Assembly: GCF_003367195.1 (NCBI RefSeq)
Contig: NZ_QRGO01000002.1
Coordinates: 310,001 to 374,000, forward strand
Direction of reading: 5' to 3'
Length of the DNA stretch: 64,000 bases
From: Undibacter mobilis
GTDB taxonomy: Bacteria > Pseudomonadota > Alphaproteobacteria > Rhizobiales > Xanthobacteraceae
Shown here: positions 34,114 to 43,149 of the stretch, one piece after another
Numbering within the stretch: the first letter of the stretch is position 1
How the letters are laid out: each line of letters opens with the position of its first letter
The notes under the pieces: model-generated
Told to the model about the DNA's origin: nothing
The model's database searches: none
The model's input: only the letters and a program-made list of their open reading frames with translations
Made by a program: the position numbers and the translations under genes

Positions 34114-34652
34114 TTTTGTTCTCTGCCGGCCATCGCGATGAGGTCGACCTGATCCGCGGGCTGCTCTTCGTCCGCGCCCTCGACTTCGAGAAAGGCGAAC
34201 ACGCGGTTGGGTTTTGCCCCCTCGCGCGGCCGAAGTGTGCGAAACGTCTCGCGCACCGCGCCATCCTCGAAACTGCGATGCACGCCGACGAGAATGTCCT
34301 TCGGCTGGTTGCACAGCGACTCGGCGAACGCGACCTCTTCCGCCGCCGCCGCGCGCGCCGCATCCATGTCGGGCGCACCAAAATGCGCGACCAGTTTTTC
34401 GGCCAGCAGATGCACGACGCGCGCGCGGTCGTCGTCGCTGACTTCAACGATCTGCACCAAAGTCGACCAGCCGAGCGTTTCCACACCGAGGAAGCCGCTG
34501 CGGAATGCCGACCGCGCTTTGCCCTGCAGCGTCGACGGATCGACGGTCCAGAACACGAAAGCGCCGGAAACGGCCCACTCGCCAGGCTCCGCCGCTTTCT
34601 CGAAAACGAACGTATCGGACGTATCGAGCCGGATGGTGCGCAAAAGCTTCAC
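34110..34652 (-). CDS. DUF6505-like protein of the formate dehydrogenase accessory cluster
   Basis: 180 residues. KLLRTIRLDTSDTFVFEKAAEPGEWAV is the N-terminus, with FLGVETLGWSTLVQIVEVS in the middle and a tail rich in acidic residues. No motif for catalysis. A GTG at 34652 overlaps the ligase-like gene stop (GTGA), the same coupling as its neighbours, so it is preferred to the ATG at 34685 inside that gene. Family name from recollection; function unknown. Confidence 0.68.
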   Translation of the reverse strand: MKLLRTIRLDTSDTFVFEKAAEPGEWAVSGAFVFWTVDPSTLQGKARSAFRSGFLGVETLGWSTLVQIVEVSDDDRARVVHLLAEKLVAHFGAPDMDAARAAAAEEVAFAESLCNQPKDILVGVHRSFEDGAVRETFRTLRPREGAKPNRVFAFLEVEGADEEQPADQVDLIAMAGREQK

Positions 34653-35410
34653 GCGCGCGGCCCCTTCGTGACAGGATCGCGCCATGCCGGTTCGGCAAGC
34701 TGCGGCAGCAGGACCGCGCGTTCGACCTCCGCCTTACCCATGCGGCGCAGCAGCAGATCGCCGTTGACGTCAATATCGCGCCGCAACCCTTTTTCGATCG
34801 GCAATCGCGCGAGATAATTATTCGCGACGGCACCGAAACCGCTCTCCTGCCAGGCATCGAGGGCGACCATGAAATGACGCGAAAAGCTCTCCACCACGCG
34901 GTTGGACAGCCCGTCGCTGAAACCTTCCTCTTCCAGCGCGGTGACCAGCGGATTGAGGCCCGGATCCGCTTCGGTCATCGTCACCGTGCGGATCATGGCG
35001 CCGAACACCAGCCACTCCGGCACGTCGTTTTCAGCGGTGCCCTGCGGCCAACCGAGTCGCCCGCCGCCAACCAGCCCTTGATTGACCAGAACGGAACCCG
35101 GCCACGCAAAGCCAATGGCGGTGTCGGGCTGCGCATAGGAGGAAAGCGCGTCGGCCAGCGCGACCATGCCGGCATAGAAGACGCGCCGCGCCTCAATGAG
35201 CGGTTCGTCCGGCTCCACCACCACAGCGAATTCCGCGAGGTCGAAGCGCCCGACATAGACTAATGTGCCGGCGCCCTGTTCCGGCGCGATCGCCATGGCG
35301 TGCGCGTAGGCATCGCCGAGTTCGCGCAGACGCACCGCCGTGAATGGCGGTGGCAGCAGCAACTCCGACCCTGAGGCATTGCGGGTGCTGGCCCGGTTCT
35401 CCAGCGGCAT
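34649..35410 (-). CDS. Biotin/lipoate protein ligase-fold protein with degenerate active site
   Basis: 253 residues of the BPL/LplA catalytic fold plus a DUF4444-like tail. The strand-turn that reads KWPND in biotin ligases is AWPGS here (near residue 102), and the following catalytic Lys is absent (LVNQGLVGGGRLGW). So the fold is kept while the residues for biotinyl- or lipoyl-AMP chemistry appear lost. It is the first gene of the accessory operon, divergent from the polyferredoxin. No biotin- or lipoyl-carrying protein is encoded near it. Confidence 0.72.
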   Translation of the reverse strand: MPLENRASTRNASGSELLLPPPFTAVRLRELGDAYAHAMAIAPEQGAGTLVYVGRFDLAEFAVVVEPDEPLIEARRVFYAGMVALADALSSYAQPDTAIGFAWPGSVLVNQGLVGGGRLGWPQGTAENDVPEWLVFGAMIRTVTMTEADPGLNPLVTALEEEGFSDGLSNRVVESFSRHFMVALDAWQESGFGAVANNYLARLPIEKGLRRDIDVNGDLLLRRMGKAEVERAVLLPQLAEPAWRDPVTKGPRA

Positions 35411-35494
35411 TCGTCCTCGCTATTACATTTTCATTCGAATAACTATAGTAACGCGTCATAAGGCTTTAAAGCCAGTCCCGCGCAACCGGCGCAC

Positions 35495-35524
35495 GGGTGA
35501 CGTCCGATACAGCAGGCGTCACCC
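35495..35524. repeat. Inverted repeat in the ligase-like/polyferredoxin divergent region
   Basis: GGGTGACG (35495-35502) and CGTCACCC (35517-35524) form a perfect 8-bp inverted repeat around 14 bp, ending 21 bp before the polyferredoxin start. It could be an operator or a leader hairpin. Confidence 0.4.
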
Positions 35525-35545
35525 CGCGAAAAAGGCGACGAACCG

Positions 35546-37576
35546 ATGGCCGACAGGGCGCATCACGTTCTGATCTGTTCCTGCGAAGGCACCATGCCTC
35601 TCGACGGCGCGGCTGTACGCTCGGTCTGCCGCGACAGCGTGGTGCTCGAGGGTCGCCAGCTCTGCCGCGCGGAACTCGACCGCTTCCGCAAGGTGGCTGC
35701 AGCCGGCACGGACATGCTGGTCGCCTGCACGCAGGAGGCGCCGGTCTTCACCGAGGTGGCGGGCGAGTTTGACGATGCCGGCGCGCTGTCTTTCGTCAAT
35801 ATCCGCGAGAACGCCGGCTGGTCGTCGGAGGCTGCGGCGAGTGGGCCGAAGATGGCGGCGCTGATTGCCGCAGCGGCGGCCGAACCGGTGCCCGACTATC
35901 CGTCGGTCAGCCTGTCCAGCGACGGCGTCACATTACTCTATGGCAACGATGAACGCGTCATCGAAGCCGCTCAATTGCTCAAGGATCATCTTGATGTCAC
36001 GGTTCTGATCAAGCGGCCCGAAGGTATAGCGCCCGCTAGCGTCACCGACTTCCCCGTCGTCAAGGGCTCGATCCGTTCGGCTAAAGGTTATCTTGGCGCT
36101 TTCGAACTGGCGGTCGATGACTATGCCGCACCGCATCCGTCGTCGCGTCGCGAACTTACCTTCGGCGCTGCGCGCAATGGCGCCGTCTCGCGCTGCGATA
36201 TTCTGATCGACCTGTCGGGCGGCGCACCGCTGTTTCCTGCGTCCGATTTGCGCGACGGCTATCTGCGCGCCGATCCGGCCGATCCGGCGGCCGTGCTGCG
36301 CGCCGTGCTCAAGGCACGCGATCTGACCGGTAGCTTCGACAAGCCACGCTACATCACATTCAATGAGAATATCTGCGCGCATTCGCGCTCGAAGATCGTC
36401 GGCTGCCGCCGCTGTCTCGATTTGTGCCCGACCGGTGCGATCGTGCCGGACGGCAATCACGTCAGCATCGATCCCCACATTTGCGCCGGTTGCGGTCAAT
36501 GCGCGGCCGCCTGCCCGACGGGGGCGGCGGCCTATGCGGTGCCGCCGGTCGATGCCAGCTTGCGTCAGCTGCGGGCCCTGCTCGGCGCCTACCGCCTCGC
36601 CGGCGGCAAGCGCGCGGTGGTGCTGTTTCACGATGCCGAGCACGGCGGCGCATTGATCGACGCGCTGGCACGGCACGGCGATGGCTTGCCGGCCAATGTA
36701 TTGCCGGTCAAGGTCAACGAGGTAACGCAACTCGGGTTGGAAGCAATCGCCGCCGCCTTTGCCTATGGCGCCGCCGCCGTGCGCTTTCTCCTGCGCGCCA
36801 AACCGCGCCACGACGTTGCCGGCCTCGCCAGGACCATTGCATTGGCGGAGCCGATCCTTGCCGGTCTTGGTTTTGCTGGCGCGCGCGTTGGCACCGTCGA
36901 AACCGACGATCCCGACATTCTCGGCAGCACATTGCGCGCCATCGCGGCGATGGACGGCGTGGCCAAGCCCGCCACCTTCTCCGTCGTCGGCGGCAAGCGC
37001 GAAGTGATGCGGCTCGCGCTGCGCGAGATGCATGCGGTGGCGCCAACGCCGGTCGATGTCGTGCCGCTGCCGGAAGGCGCGCCCTTCGGCACCATTGAAG
37101 TGAAGGTCGAAGGCTGCACGCTCTGCCTGTCCTGTGTCTCCGCCTGCCCTACCGGCGCGCTGTCGGACGATCCTGAGCGGCCACTGCTACGGTTTGCCGA
37201 AGATGCCTGCGTGCAATGCGGACTGTGCAAGGCGACCTGCCCGGAGAAGGTGATCAGCCTGACGCCGCAGATCAACTTCCTCGCCCCAACGGCGATGAAC
37301 CGCGTTATCAAGCAGGAAGAACCGTTCCACTGCATCGCCTGCGACGCGCCGTTCGGCGTGAAGAGCACCGTCGAGCGCGTCGTCGCCAAGCTGGAAGGCC
37401 AGCATTGGATGTTCAAGAACTCCAAGGAGCGGCTCGATGTCATCCGCATGTGCGCGGATTGCCGCGTCAACGCGATGGCGAAGGAGAATTTCGATCCCTT
37501 CGCCGCAACGCCGCGTCCGCTGACGCGCACCACGGAAGACTATCTGCGCGAACGCGAGCAAAAAGACGAAAGCTAG
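35546..37576 (+). CDS. Polyferredoxin-like multi-[4Fe-4S] protein of the formate dehydrogenase locus
   Basis: 676 residues. An N-terminal CSCEGTM region is followed by four ferredoxin-type cysteine clusters: CRRCLDLCP (about residue 290), CAGCGQCAAACP (about 313), CTLCLSCVSACP (about 525) and CVQCGLCKATCP (about 555). A C-terminal pair CIAC and CADC may bind another metal. A long stretch without cysteine lies between the second and third clusters. No signal peptide, so cytoplasmic. It may supply or collect electrons for formate dehydrogenase or its maturation. It converges on the WD40-cytochrome gene. Confidence 0.82.
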   Translation: MADRAHHVLICSCEGTMPLDGAAVRSVCRDSVVLEGRQLCRAELDRFRKVAAAGTDMLVACTQEAPVFTEVAGEFDDAGALSFVNIRENAGWSSEAAASGPKMAALIAAAAAEPVPDYPSVSLSSDGVTLLYGNDERVIEAAQLLKDHLDVTVLIKRPEGIAPASVTDFPVVKGSIRSAKGYLGAFELAVDDYAAPHPSSRRELTFGAARNGAVSRCDILIDLSGGAPLFPASDLRDGYLRADPADPAAVLRAVLKARDLTGSFDKPRYITFNENICAHSRSKIVGCRRCLDLCPTGAIVPDGNHVSIDPHICAGCGQCAAACPTGAAAYAVPPVDASLRQLRALLGAYRLAGGKRAVVLFHDAEHGGALIDALARHGDGLPANVLPVKVNEVTQLGLEAIAAAFAYGAAAVRFLLRAKPRHDVAGLARTIALAEPILAGLGFAGARVGTVETDDPDILGSTLRAIAAMDGVAKPATFSVVGGKREVMRLALREMHAVAPTPVDVVPLPEGAPFGTIEVKVEGCTLCLSCVSACPTGALSDDPERPLLRFAEDACVQCGLCKATCPEKVISLTPQINFLAPTAMNRVIKQEEPFHCIACDAPFGVKSTVERVVAKLEGQHWMFKNSKERLDVIRMCADCRVNAMAKENFDPFAATPRPLTRTTEDYLREREQKDES

Positions 37577-37583
37577 TGCGGCC

Positions 37584-38930
37584 TCACTTCGTGACGGTCG
37601 CTCTTGCGATAAAGTCGACCAGCGCCTTGCGGTCCTCCGCGGAGCCGATGGTTTGCTCCGGCATCTTGGTGCCCGGCGTATAAGTGGCTGGCCCGACTTC
37701 GAACATCTTCGCCACCGTCTCCGGCGTCCAGACGATGTCCATTTTGGTCAGCGCATCCGAATAACGATAGCCAGGCTGCGTCGCGATCTTGCGGCCAAAC
37801 ACGCCTGCGAGGCTTGGCCCGGCCTTGTTGCCATCATCCGGCATCAAGGCATGGCAGGCGATGCAGGCGCGATACACCTCGGCGCCGCGGTCGCCGGCAT
37901 AGGCGGCCAATGGATCGTCCGGCGCGCCAGCCAGCACGATGTCGACCGGTTCGCCGCTGATGGCGTTCCAGCGCCGTAGCATCCGGTCGGCACCGCCGGT
38001 CAATAGAGTGCGGCCGTCGGGAAAGAACGCCACCGACCACACCGGCAGGCCGGGTCCGACCAGAGACTTCTGAACGTGGCGCGTCTTGCGCTCGACCACG
38101 GTCACCGTGCCGCGGATGCCGGCCGCAGCCACCAGCGCACCATCCTTCGCCGCCGCGAGCGCAATGATCGGCGTCGCGGAGGCCTGCACGTCAGCGCGCA
38201 TCTCGCCTTCGGGCGAGAGAAAGTAGACTTTGCCATCGGCACCGCCGACGACGATCTCGCCATCGGGTGTCACAGCGACAGCATTCAGCGGCGTCGGCAG
38301 TTGCCGCACGATCGGACTGCCGTCGCCCGCGACCGGCCAGATACGCACCGCCGCGTCGTAGCCGACACTGATGACGGCGCGGCCGTCCGGCGAGAACGCG
38401 ACGCCATTGACGTTCTGGCTGTGCCCTTCAAGGACGCGCGGCGTACCGCCGTTGAGTGGCCAAAGCCGAACCGTGTGATCCCACGACGCCGATGCCAGCC
38501 ACGCGCCATCCGGTGACACCGCAAGACTGGCGACTGGCGCGGTGTGACCTTCGAACACCGCATTGGGTTGCGATTTCCCGGCCGACCAGACCGCGATGCG
38601 CGCATCGGCGCCAGCGGTGACCATGCGGCCGTCCTGGAGAAAGGCGACAGCGTTCACCGCATTCTCGTGGAAACGCATCACCTGCTCGGCGGCGTTGCGT
38701 GAAATCGACCAGCGGATCGCCGACGTATCGAAACTGCCCGACAGCACCTGCGTGCCGTCGGACGAAATCGCCAGCGCCCGCACCGGCCCGCCATGGCCGC
38801 GCAACTGCGCCTGCGCGCCGCCGGGTATCAGCAGCCACAGCAACAGCAACACCCAGGAACGTCGAACCCGCACGCGCGCCAGCGCAACAAGATCGACTTG
38901 TGGCTTTTGGGCCGGACGCTCGCTTATCAT
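37584..38930 (-). CDS. WD40 beta-propeller fused to cytochrome c
   Basis: 448 residues. A signal-anchor (RRSWVLLLLWLLIPGGAQA) precedes about seven WD40 repeats (GHGGPVRALAISSDGT, GHTAPVASLAVSPDG, GHSQNVNGVAFSPDG and others). From about residue 345 a class I cytochrome c domain follows with haem motif CIACH, PSLAGVFGRK and the Met ligand in PGTKMPEQT. The protein should be periplasmic or membrane-bound. ATG at 38930 is preferred to one five codons earlier. It may be an electron carrier or sensor for the exported formate dehydrogenase; this is inferred from position. Confidence 0.85.
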   Translation of the reverse strand: MISERPAQKPQVDLVALARVRVRRSWVLLLLWLLIPGGAQAQLRGHGGPVRALAISSDGTQVLSGSFDTSAIRWSISRNAAEQVMRFHENAVNAVAFLQDGRMVTAGADARIAVWSAGKSQPNAVFEGHTAPVASLAVSPDGAWLASASWDHTVRLWPLNGGTPRVLEGHSQNVNGVAFSPDGRAVISVGYDAAVRIWPVAGDGSPIVRQLPTPLNAVAVTPDGEIVVGGADGKVYFLSPEGEMRADVQASATPIIALAAAKDGALVAAAGIRGTVTVVERKTRHVQKSLVGPGLPVWSVAFFPDGRTLLTGGADRMLRRWNAISGEPVDIVLAGAPDDPLAAYAGDRGAEVYRACIACHALMPDDGNKAGPSLAGVFGRKIATQPGYRYSDALTKMDIVWTPETVAKMFEVGPATYTPGTKMPEQTIGSAEDRKALVDFIARATVTK

Positions 38931-39228
38931 TGAATTCTCACGCATGGTCTCGCGCCCGCGACCTTACCAGAGCTCTGAATCGACGAAAAAGCACTCATTA
39001 AGACTCGACGGAGCCGAATTCTCGGCGCCTACCCTTGCTTCGCTTCCGCTTGCGGCCGATTTCGGCTCATTTCGCCGGTACCCTGCGGTGCCCCTTCGAG
39101 CCGCCCGCCCCTTTACGCCGGTCGCCTAAAAGAATAGACGGCAGGCAGTATTTCCGACGTTTTTGACAGGACCGCGGGCTTCGACCCGCCGCGTTCCCGT
39201 TTTTGCGAACTTCAAGGCCTGCCCGTTC
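38931..39228. other. 298 bp intergenic region between WD40-cytochrome and helicase genes
   Basis: Holds the divergent promoters and a probable long helicase leader, as is common for DEAD-box genes. No clear promoter pair, hairpin or small gene could be singled out. Confidence 0.4.
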
Positions 39229-41142
39229 ATGACGTTTATGCCCGACTCTCCCCAGATCGCCCGCGCTCTGGCGGAACGCAATTACACCCAGCCGACGCCG
39301 GTGCAGAAGGCGGTGCTGGCCGACGACGCCGTCGGGCGCGATTTGCTGGTCTCGGCGCAGACCGGCTCGGGCAAAACCGTCGCTTATGGTCTGGCCTTCG
39401 CCACCGATCTTCTGGGCGGCGCCGAGCGCTTCGGCCGCAGCGGCAAACCTTTGGCGCTGATCGTCGCGCCGACACGCGAACTGGCGATCCAGGTGCAGCG
39501 CGAGCTGACCTGGTTTTATCAATATTGCGGCGCACGCGTCGTGTCCTGCGTCGGTGGCATGGACCCGCGCCGCGAACAGCGCGAACTGGCCGATGGCGCG
39601 CACATCGTCGTCGGCACGCCCGGCCGCCTGTGCGATCACTTGCGGCGCAATCGTCTCGATTTGTCCGAGTTGAAAGCCATCGTGCTCGACGAGGCCGACG
39701 AGATGCTCAATCTCGGCTTTCGCGAGGACATGGAATTTCTTCTTGAAGCCACGCCTCAGGAGCGGCGCACGCTTCTGTTTTCGGCGACCTTGCCGCGCGG
39801 CATTGTCGCCTTGGCCAAGCAATACCAGAAGGACGCATTTCGCGTCGAAGTCCTCGGTGACGAGTCAGGTCACGCCGATATCGAGTATCGGGCCATTCGC
39901 GTTGCCGCCCACGATTCCGAGCACGCCGTGGTCAACATCCTGCGCTTCTATGAAGCGCCGAGCACCATTGTGTTCTGCAACACACGTCACGCCGTGCGGC
40001 ATTTGCAGGCCGCCCTGCTGGAGCGAGGCTTCCTTGTGGTCGCTTTGTCCGGTGAACTGACGCAGAACGAACGCACGACGGCGCTGCAGTCGCTGCGCGA
40101 TGGCCGCGCCCGTGTTTGCGTCGCGACCGACGTCGCCGCGCGCGGCATCGATCTGCCCAATCTCGGCCTCGTCATTCACGCCGAGCTGCCGAATGACCCG
40201 GAAGTGATGCAGCATCGCTCCGGCCGCACCGGCCGCGCCGGCAGGAAAGGTATCAGCGTTCTGCTCGTGCCGAATTCGCGGCGCCGCCGGGTCGAGATGT
40301 TTTTCAAGCAAGCCGGCGTCAACGCGGTCTGGGCCGCCGCACCGCAGGCCGACGAAATTCGCAAGCTCGATCAGCAGCGCATGATGCAGGACGAGTTGTT
40401 CACCGACGCGCCGACCGACGAGGACCTGGCATTGGCGCGCACCTTGCTCGCCGAAAAATCCGCCGAGGCGATTGCAGCGGCGCTGGCGCGGCTTTATCGC
40501 GCGCGCCTGCCCTCGCCCGAAGACATCATCGATCCGGGTTCGGATCGCGGCGTCCGCTTCCGCGACGAACGCAATGACAGGCCTTACGCGCGCGACCGTG
40601 AATCTCCTGCCGGCGATGACACGGCGCCGCGCGAAACGGGAAAACGCGCCAGCTTCCGCCGGCCGATGGAAGGCGGCAGCGTCTGGTTCAAGGCCAGCGT
40701 CGGACGGCGCAAGAATGCCGAAGCCCGCTGGCTGTTGCCGATGATCTGCCGGCGCGGCGGCATTGCCAAAGGCGATATCGGCGCCATCAAGATTTACGAC
40801 ACCGTCACCGAATTCGAGATTTCCGGCAAGGTCGCCGACACATTTGCAACGAAGGTTCAGGCGCCCGACGCGGAAGAAAACATTCGCATCGAGCCGCTGC
40901 CGCAAGGCCCGCAAGGCGGCAGCGCGCCATCAACCCGGGACGAGCGGAGCGCACCCGCCAAAAGGCCGGACAAGAAGGCCGACAAGCCGCATTTCAAAAA
41001 GCGGCAGCAGGAGCACAAGGCCGCCGTCGAAAGCCGGGAGCGCGACGACAAGCCGAACAAAAAGCCGGACTTCAAGAAAGGCGATTTCAAGCGGCAGAAA
41101 TTCAAAAAGTCGAAGAAAGAAAAACATCGTCACCAGCCCTGA
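39229..41142 (+). CDS. DEAD-box RNA helicase with DbpA-type RNA-binding domain
   Basis: 637 residues. Helicase motifs in order: TPVQKAV, AQTGSGKT, PTRELA, TPGRL, VLDEADEM, SAT, then RGIDLPNLG and HRSGRTGRAG. Residues about 470-545 form a DbpA-like RRM (RRKNAEARWLLPMICRRGG), and the last 80 residues are a lysine-rich basic tail. It unwinds RNA in ribosome assembly or cold adaptation. An open frame continues upstream to a TTG; ATG at 39229 is chosen, and ATG at 39238 is also possible. A gap of about 300 bp precedes it. Confidence 0.92.
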   Translation: MTFMPDSPQIARALAERNYTQPTPVQKAVLADDAVGRDLLVSAQTGSGKTVAYGLAFATDLLGGAERFGRSGKPLALIVAPTRELAIQVQRELTWFYQYCGARVVSCVGGMDPRREQRELADGAHIVVGTPGRLCDHLRRNRLDLSELKAIVLDEADEMLNLGFREDMEFLLEATPQERRTLLFSATLPRGIVALAKQYQKDAFRVEVLGDESGHADIEYRAIRVAAHDSEHAVVNILRFYEAPSTIVFCNTRHAVRHLQAALLERGFLVVALSGELTQNERTTALQSLRDGRARVCVATDVAARGIDLPNLGLVIHAELPNDPEVMQHRSGRTGRAGRKGISVLLVPNSRRRRVEMFFKQAGVNAVWAAAPQADEIRKLDQQRMMQDELFTDAPTDEDLALARTLLAEKSAEAIAAALARLYRARLPSPEDIIDPGSDRGVRFRDERNDRPYARDRESPAGDDTAPRETGKRASFRRPMEGGSVWFKASVGRRKNAEARWLLPMICRRGGIAKGDIGAIKIYDTVTEFEISGKVADTFATKVQAPDAEENIRIEPLPQGPQGGSAPSTRDERSAPAKRPDKKADKPHFKKRQQEHKAAVESRERDDKPNKKPDFKKGDFKRQKFKKSKKEKHRHQP

Positions 41143-41212
41143 ACAACCGGCGTCGAAGCCGGCTGCCCCGGCCTTGAGGCCCAGCCGGGCGACCATGTCG
41201 ACCACCGCTCCC

Positions 41213-42175
41213 TTAGAGCGCGTGGCAGGCCGCCAGCCTGAGCCCCTCTGCCACGGGTTTTAGCGCCGGCACTTCGGCATGGCAGCGGCTGTGCACCAGC
41301 GGGCAACGCGCCGCATAGGCGCAGCCGGTCGGCCGTTTGAACTGGCTCGGCGGCTCCCCGGTCTCGACGGCCCCGACGATGCGCTGCGACGGATCCGGCT
41401 TGGGCACGGCCGCCATCAGCGCCTGCGTATAAGGATGCAGGGCGCGGTCGAGAATACCGCGCGTATCCGCCAGTTCGACGACGCGGCCCATATACATCAC
41501 GGCAACGCGATCGCTGATCTGGCCGATCACGCCGATATCGTGCGAGATGAACAGCATCGACAATCCGAGCTGCTCGCGCAGGTCCATCATCAAATTGAGC
41601 ACCTGCGCCTGCACCGAAACATCGAGCGCCGACACCGGCTCGTCGGCGATGATCACCGCCGGCGCCGGCAATATGGCGCGGGCGATGCCGGCGCGCTGGC
41701 GCTGACCGCCGCTGAGTTCGTGCGGATAGCGCGTGGCAAAAGACGGGTTGAGGCCGACCGCGCTCAAGGTCTCGGCAATCCGCGCGGCGCGGTCGGCGCG
41801 GCTCTTGAACACCTTGTTGATGTCGCCGGCCTCGGCCACCGAGTCGCCGATCGACCGGCGCGGGTTCAGCGAAGCATACGGGTCCTGGAACACCATCCGC
41901 AGATTGAGCCGCATGTCGCGCAGCGCCTGGCCGCTGGCGCCGATAACGTCCGCGCCCCTGAACTGGATGAGGCCGCTGTCGGGCTTCACCAGCCGGACGA
42001 TAGAGCGGCCGACCGTGGTCTTGCCGCAACCGGATTCCCCGACAATGCCCAGCACCTCGCCGGCGACAAGCGACAGCGACACGCCATCGACCGCCTGGAC
42101 GCGATATTTGCGGCCCGAACGCTTGACGTTGAACGACGTGCGGAGATCGTCGACCTGAAGAATGGTCTGACTCAC
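41213..42175 (-). CDS. Dipeptide/oligopeptide ABC transporter ATP-binding protein (DppF/OppF-like)
   Basis: 320 residues. Walker A GESGCGKTT, signature [14 protein letters not shown], Walker B VIIADEPVSALD and the C-terminal oligopeptide domain with three cysteines (GCAYAARCPLVHSRC). The GTG start at 42175 overlaps the DppD-like stop (GTGA). It is last in the operon. Confidence 0.92.
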   Translation of the reverse strand: MSQTILQVDDLRTSFNVKRSGRKYRVQAVDGVSLSLVAGEVLGIVGESGCGKTTVGRSIVRLVKPDSGLIQFRGADVIGASGQALRDMRLNLRMVFQDPYASLNPRRSIGDSVAEAGDINKVFKSRADRAARIAETLSAVGLNPSFATRYPHELSGGQRQRAGIARAILPAPAVIIADEPVSALDVSVQAQVLNLMMDLREQLGLSMLFISHDIGVIGQISDRVAVMYMGRVVELADTRGILDRALHPYTQALMAAVPKPDPSQRIVGAVETGEPPSQFKRPTGCAYAARCPLVHSRCHAEVPALKPVAEGLRLAACHAL

Positions 42176-43146
42176 AGCGGCCTCCCCCCTTGCAGCGGGA
42201 AAGCGCACAGCGCCTCGTGCCCTTGGCCAACAACGAGCCGCGGCGGCGCGGCGGTCTGGCAGACATCCTGCACGGCCGCGCAGCGCGGCGCAAAAACGCA
42301 GCCGATCCTGATCGCGCCCGGCCGCGGCGCCTGCCCGGGAATCGTCGGCAGACGACGAACGCCGAGATTGCGCGCCGGCATGCAGTCCATCAGGCCGCGC
42401 GTATAATGGTGACGCGGCTCATTGAACAGCGCGCCCACATCGGCGGTTTCGACGATGCGGCCGCCATACATGACGGCAACGCGGTCAGCCAGTTGCGCAA
42501 TCACACCCATGTCGTGGGTGATGAACAGGATCGACATGTCGAGGCGGTTACACAGGTCGCGCAGCAGCCCGAGGATTTGGATCTGGATGGTGACGTCGAG
42601 CGCCGTGGTCGGCTCGTCGGCGATCAGCACCTGCGGCCGGCAGGCCAGCGCAATGGCGATCATGATGCGCTGGCGCTGGCCGCCCGACAGCTGATGCGGA
42701 TAGGCCGAGAGCTGCAAGGCGGCGTCCGGGATGCGCACCAGTTCGAGGAGTTCGCGCGCGCGCGCCAGCGCCGCCGTGCCGGAAACGCCGTCATGCACGC
42801 GCACCGCCTCTGCAATCTGGTCGCCGATGCGGCGCACCGGATTGAGCGAGGTCATCGGTTCCTGGAAGATCATGGCGATGCGGCCATGCCCGGCCTCGAC
42901 GCGCTGCCACGGCTGCAGCGCCGTCACATCGGCGCCGGCAAGTTCGATACGGCCGCCGCGGACGCGCGGGCCCGGTTGCGGCAGCAGCCCCATCACCGCC
43001 AGCGAGGTCATGCTCTTGCCGCAGCCGCTCTCGCCGACCAGACCGAGAATCTCGCCTTTGCCGATGTCGAACGATATGCCGGAGACGATATCGACCGGCG
43101 CCGCCTCCGCACCAATGGACACTGTGAGGTCGCGAACCGACAGCAC
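42172..43146 (-). CDS. Dipeptide/oligopeptide ABC transporter ATP-binding protein (DppD/OppD-like)
   Basis: 324 residues. Walker A GESGCGKS, signature [14 protein letters not shown], Walker [13 protein letters not shown], and the C-terminal oligopeptide-binding-protein domain ([15 protein letters not shown]). Both ATPases form the heterodimer that drives import. It follows the DppC-like permease by 3 bp. Confidence 0.92.
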   Translation of the reverse strand: MLSVRDLTVSIGAEAAPVDIVSGISFDIGKGEILGLVGESGCGKSMTSLAVMGLLPQPGPRVRGGRIELAGADVTALQPWQRVEAGHGRIAMIFQEPMTSLNPVRRIGDQIAEAVRVHDGVSGTAALARARELLELVRIPDAALQLSAYPHQLSGGQRQRIMIAIALACRPQVLIADEPTTALDVTIQIQILGLLRDLCNRLDMSILFITHDMGVIAQLADRVAVMYGGRIVETADVGALFNEPRHHYTRGLMDCMPARNLGVRRLPTIPGQAPRPGAIRIGCVFAPRCAAVQDVCQTAAPPRLVVGQGHEALCAFPLQGGRPL

Positions 43147-43149
43147 CGC

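Noticed and set aside
41143..41212. Terminator between the convergent helicase and importer genes
   Set aside because: Only short GC-rich stems (for example CCGGC with GCCGG) without a T-run were found, too weak to call.
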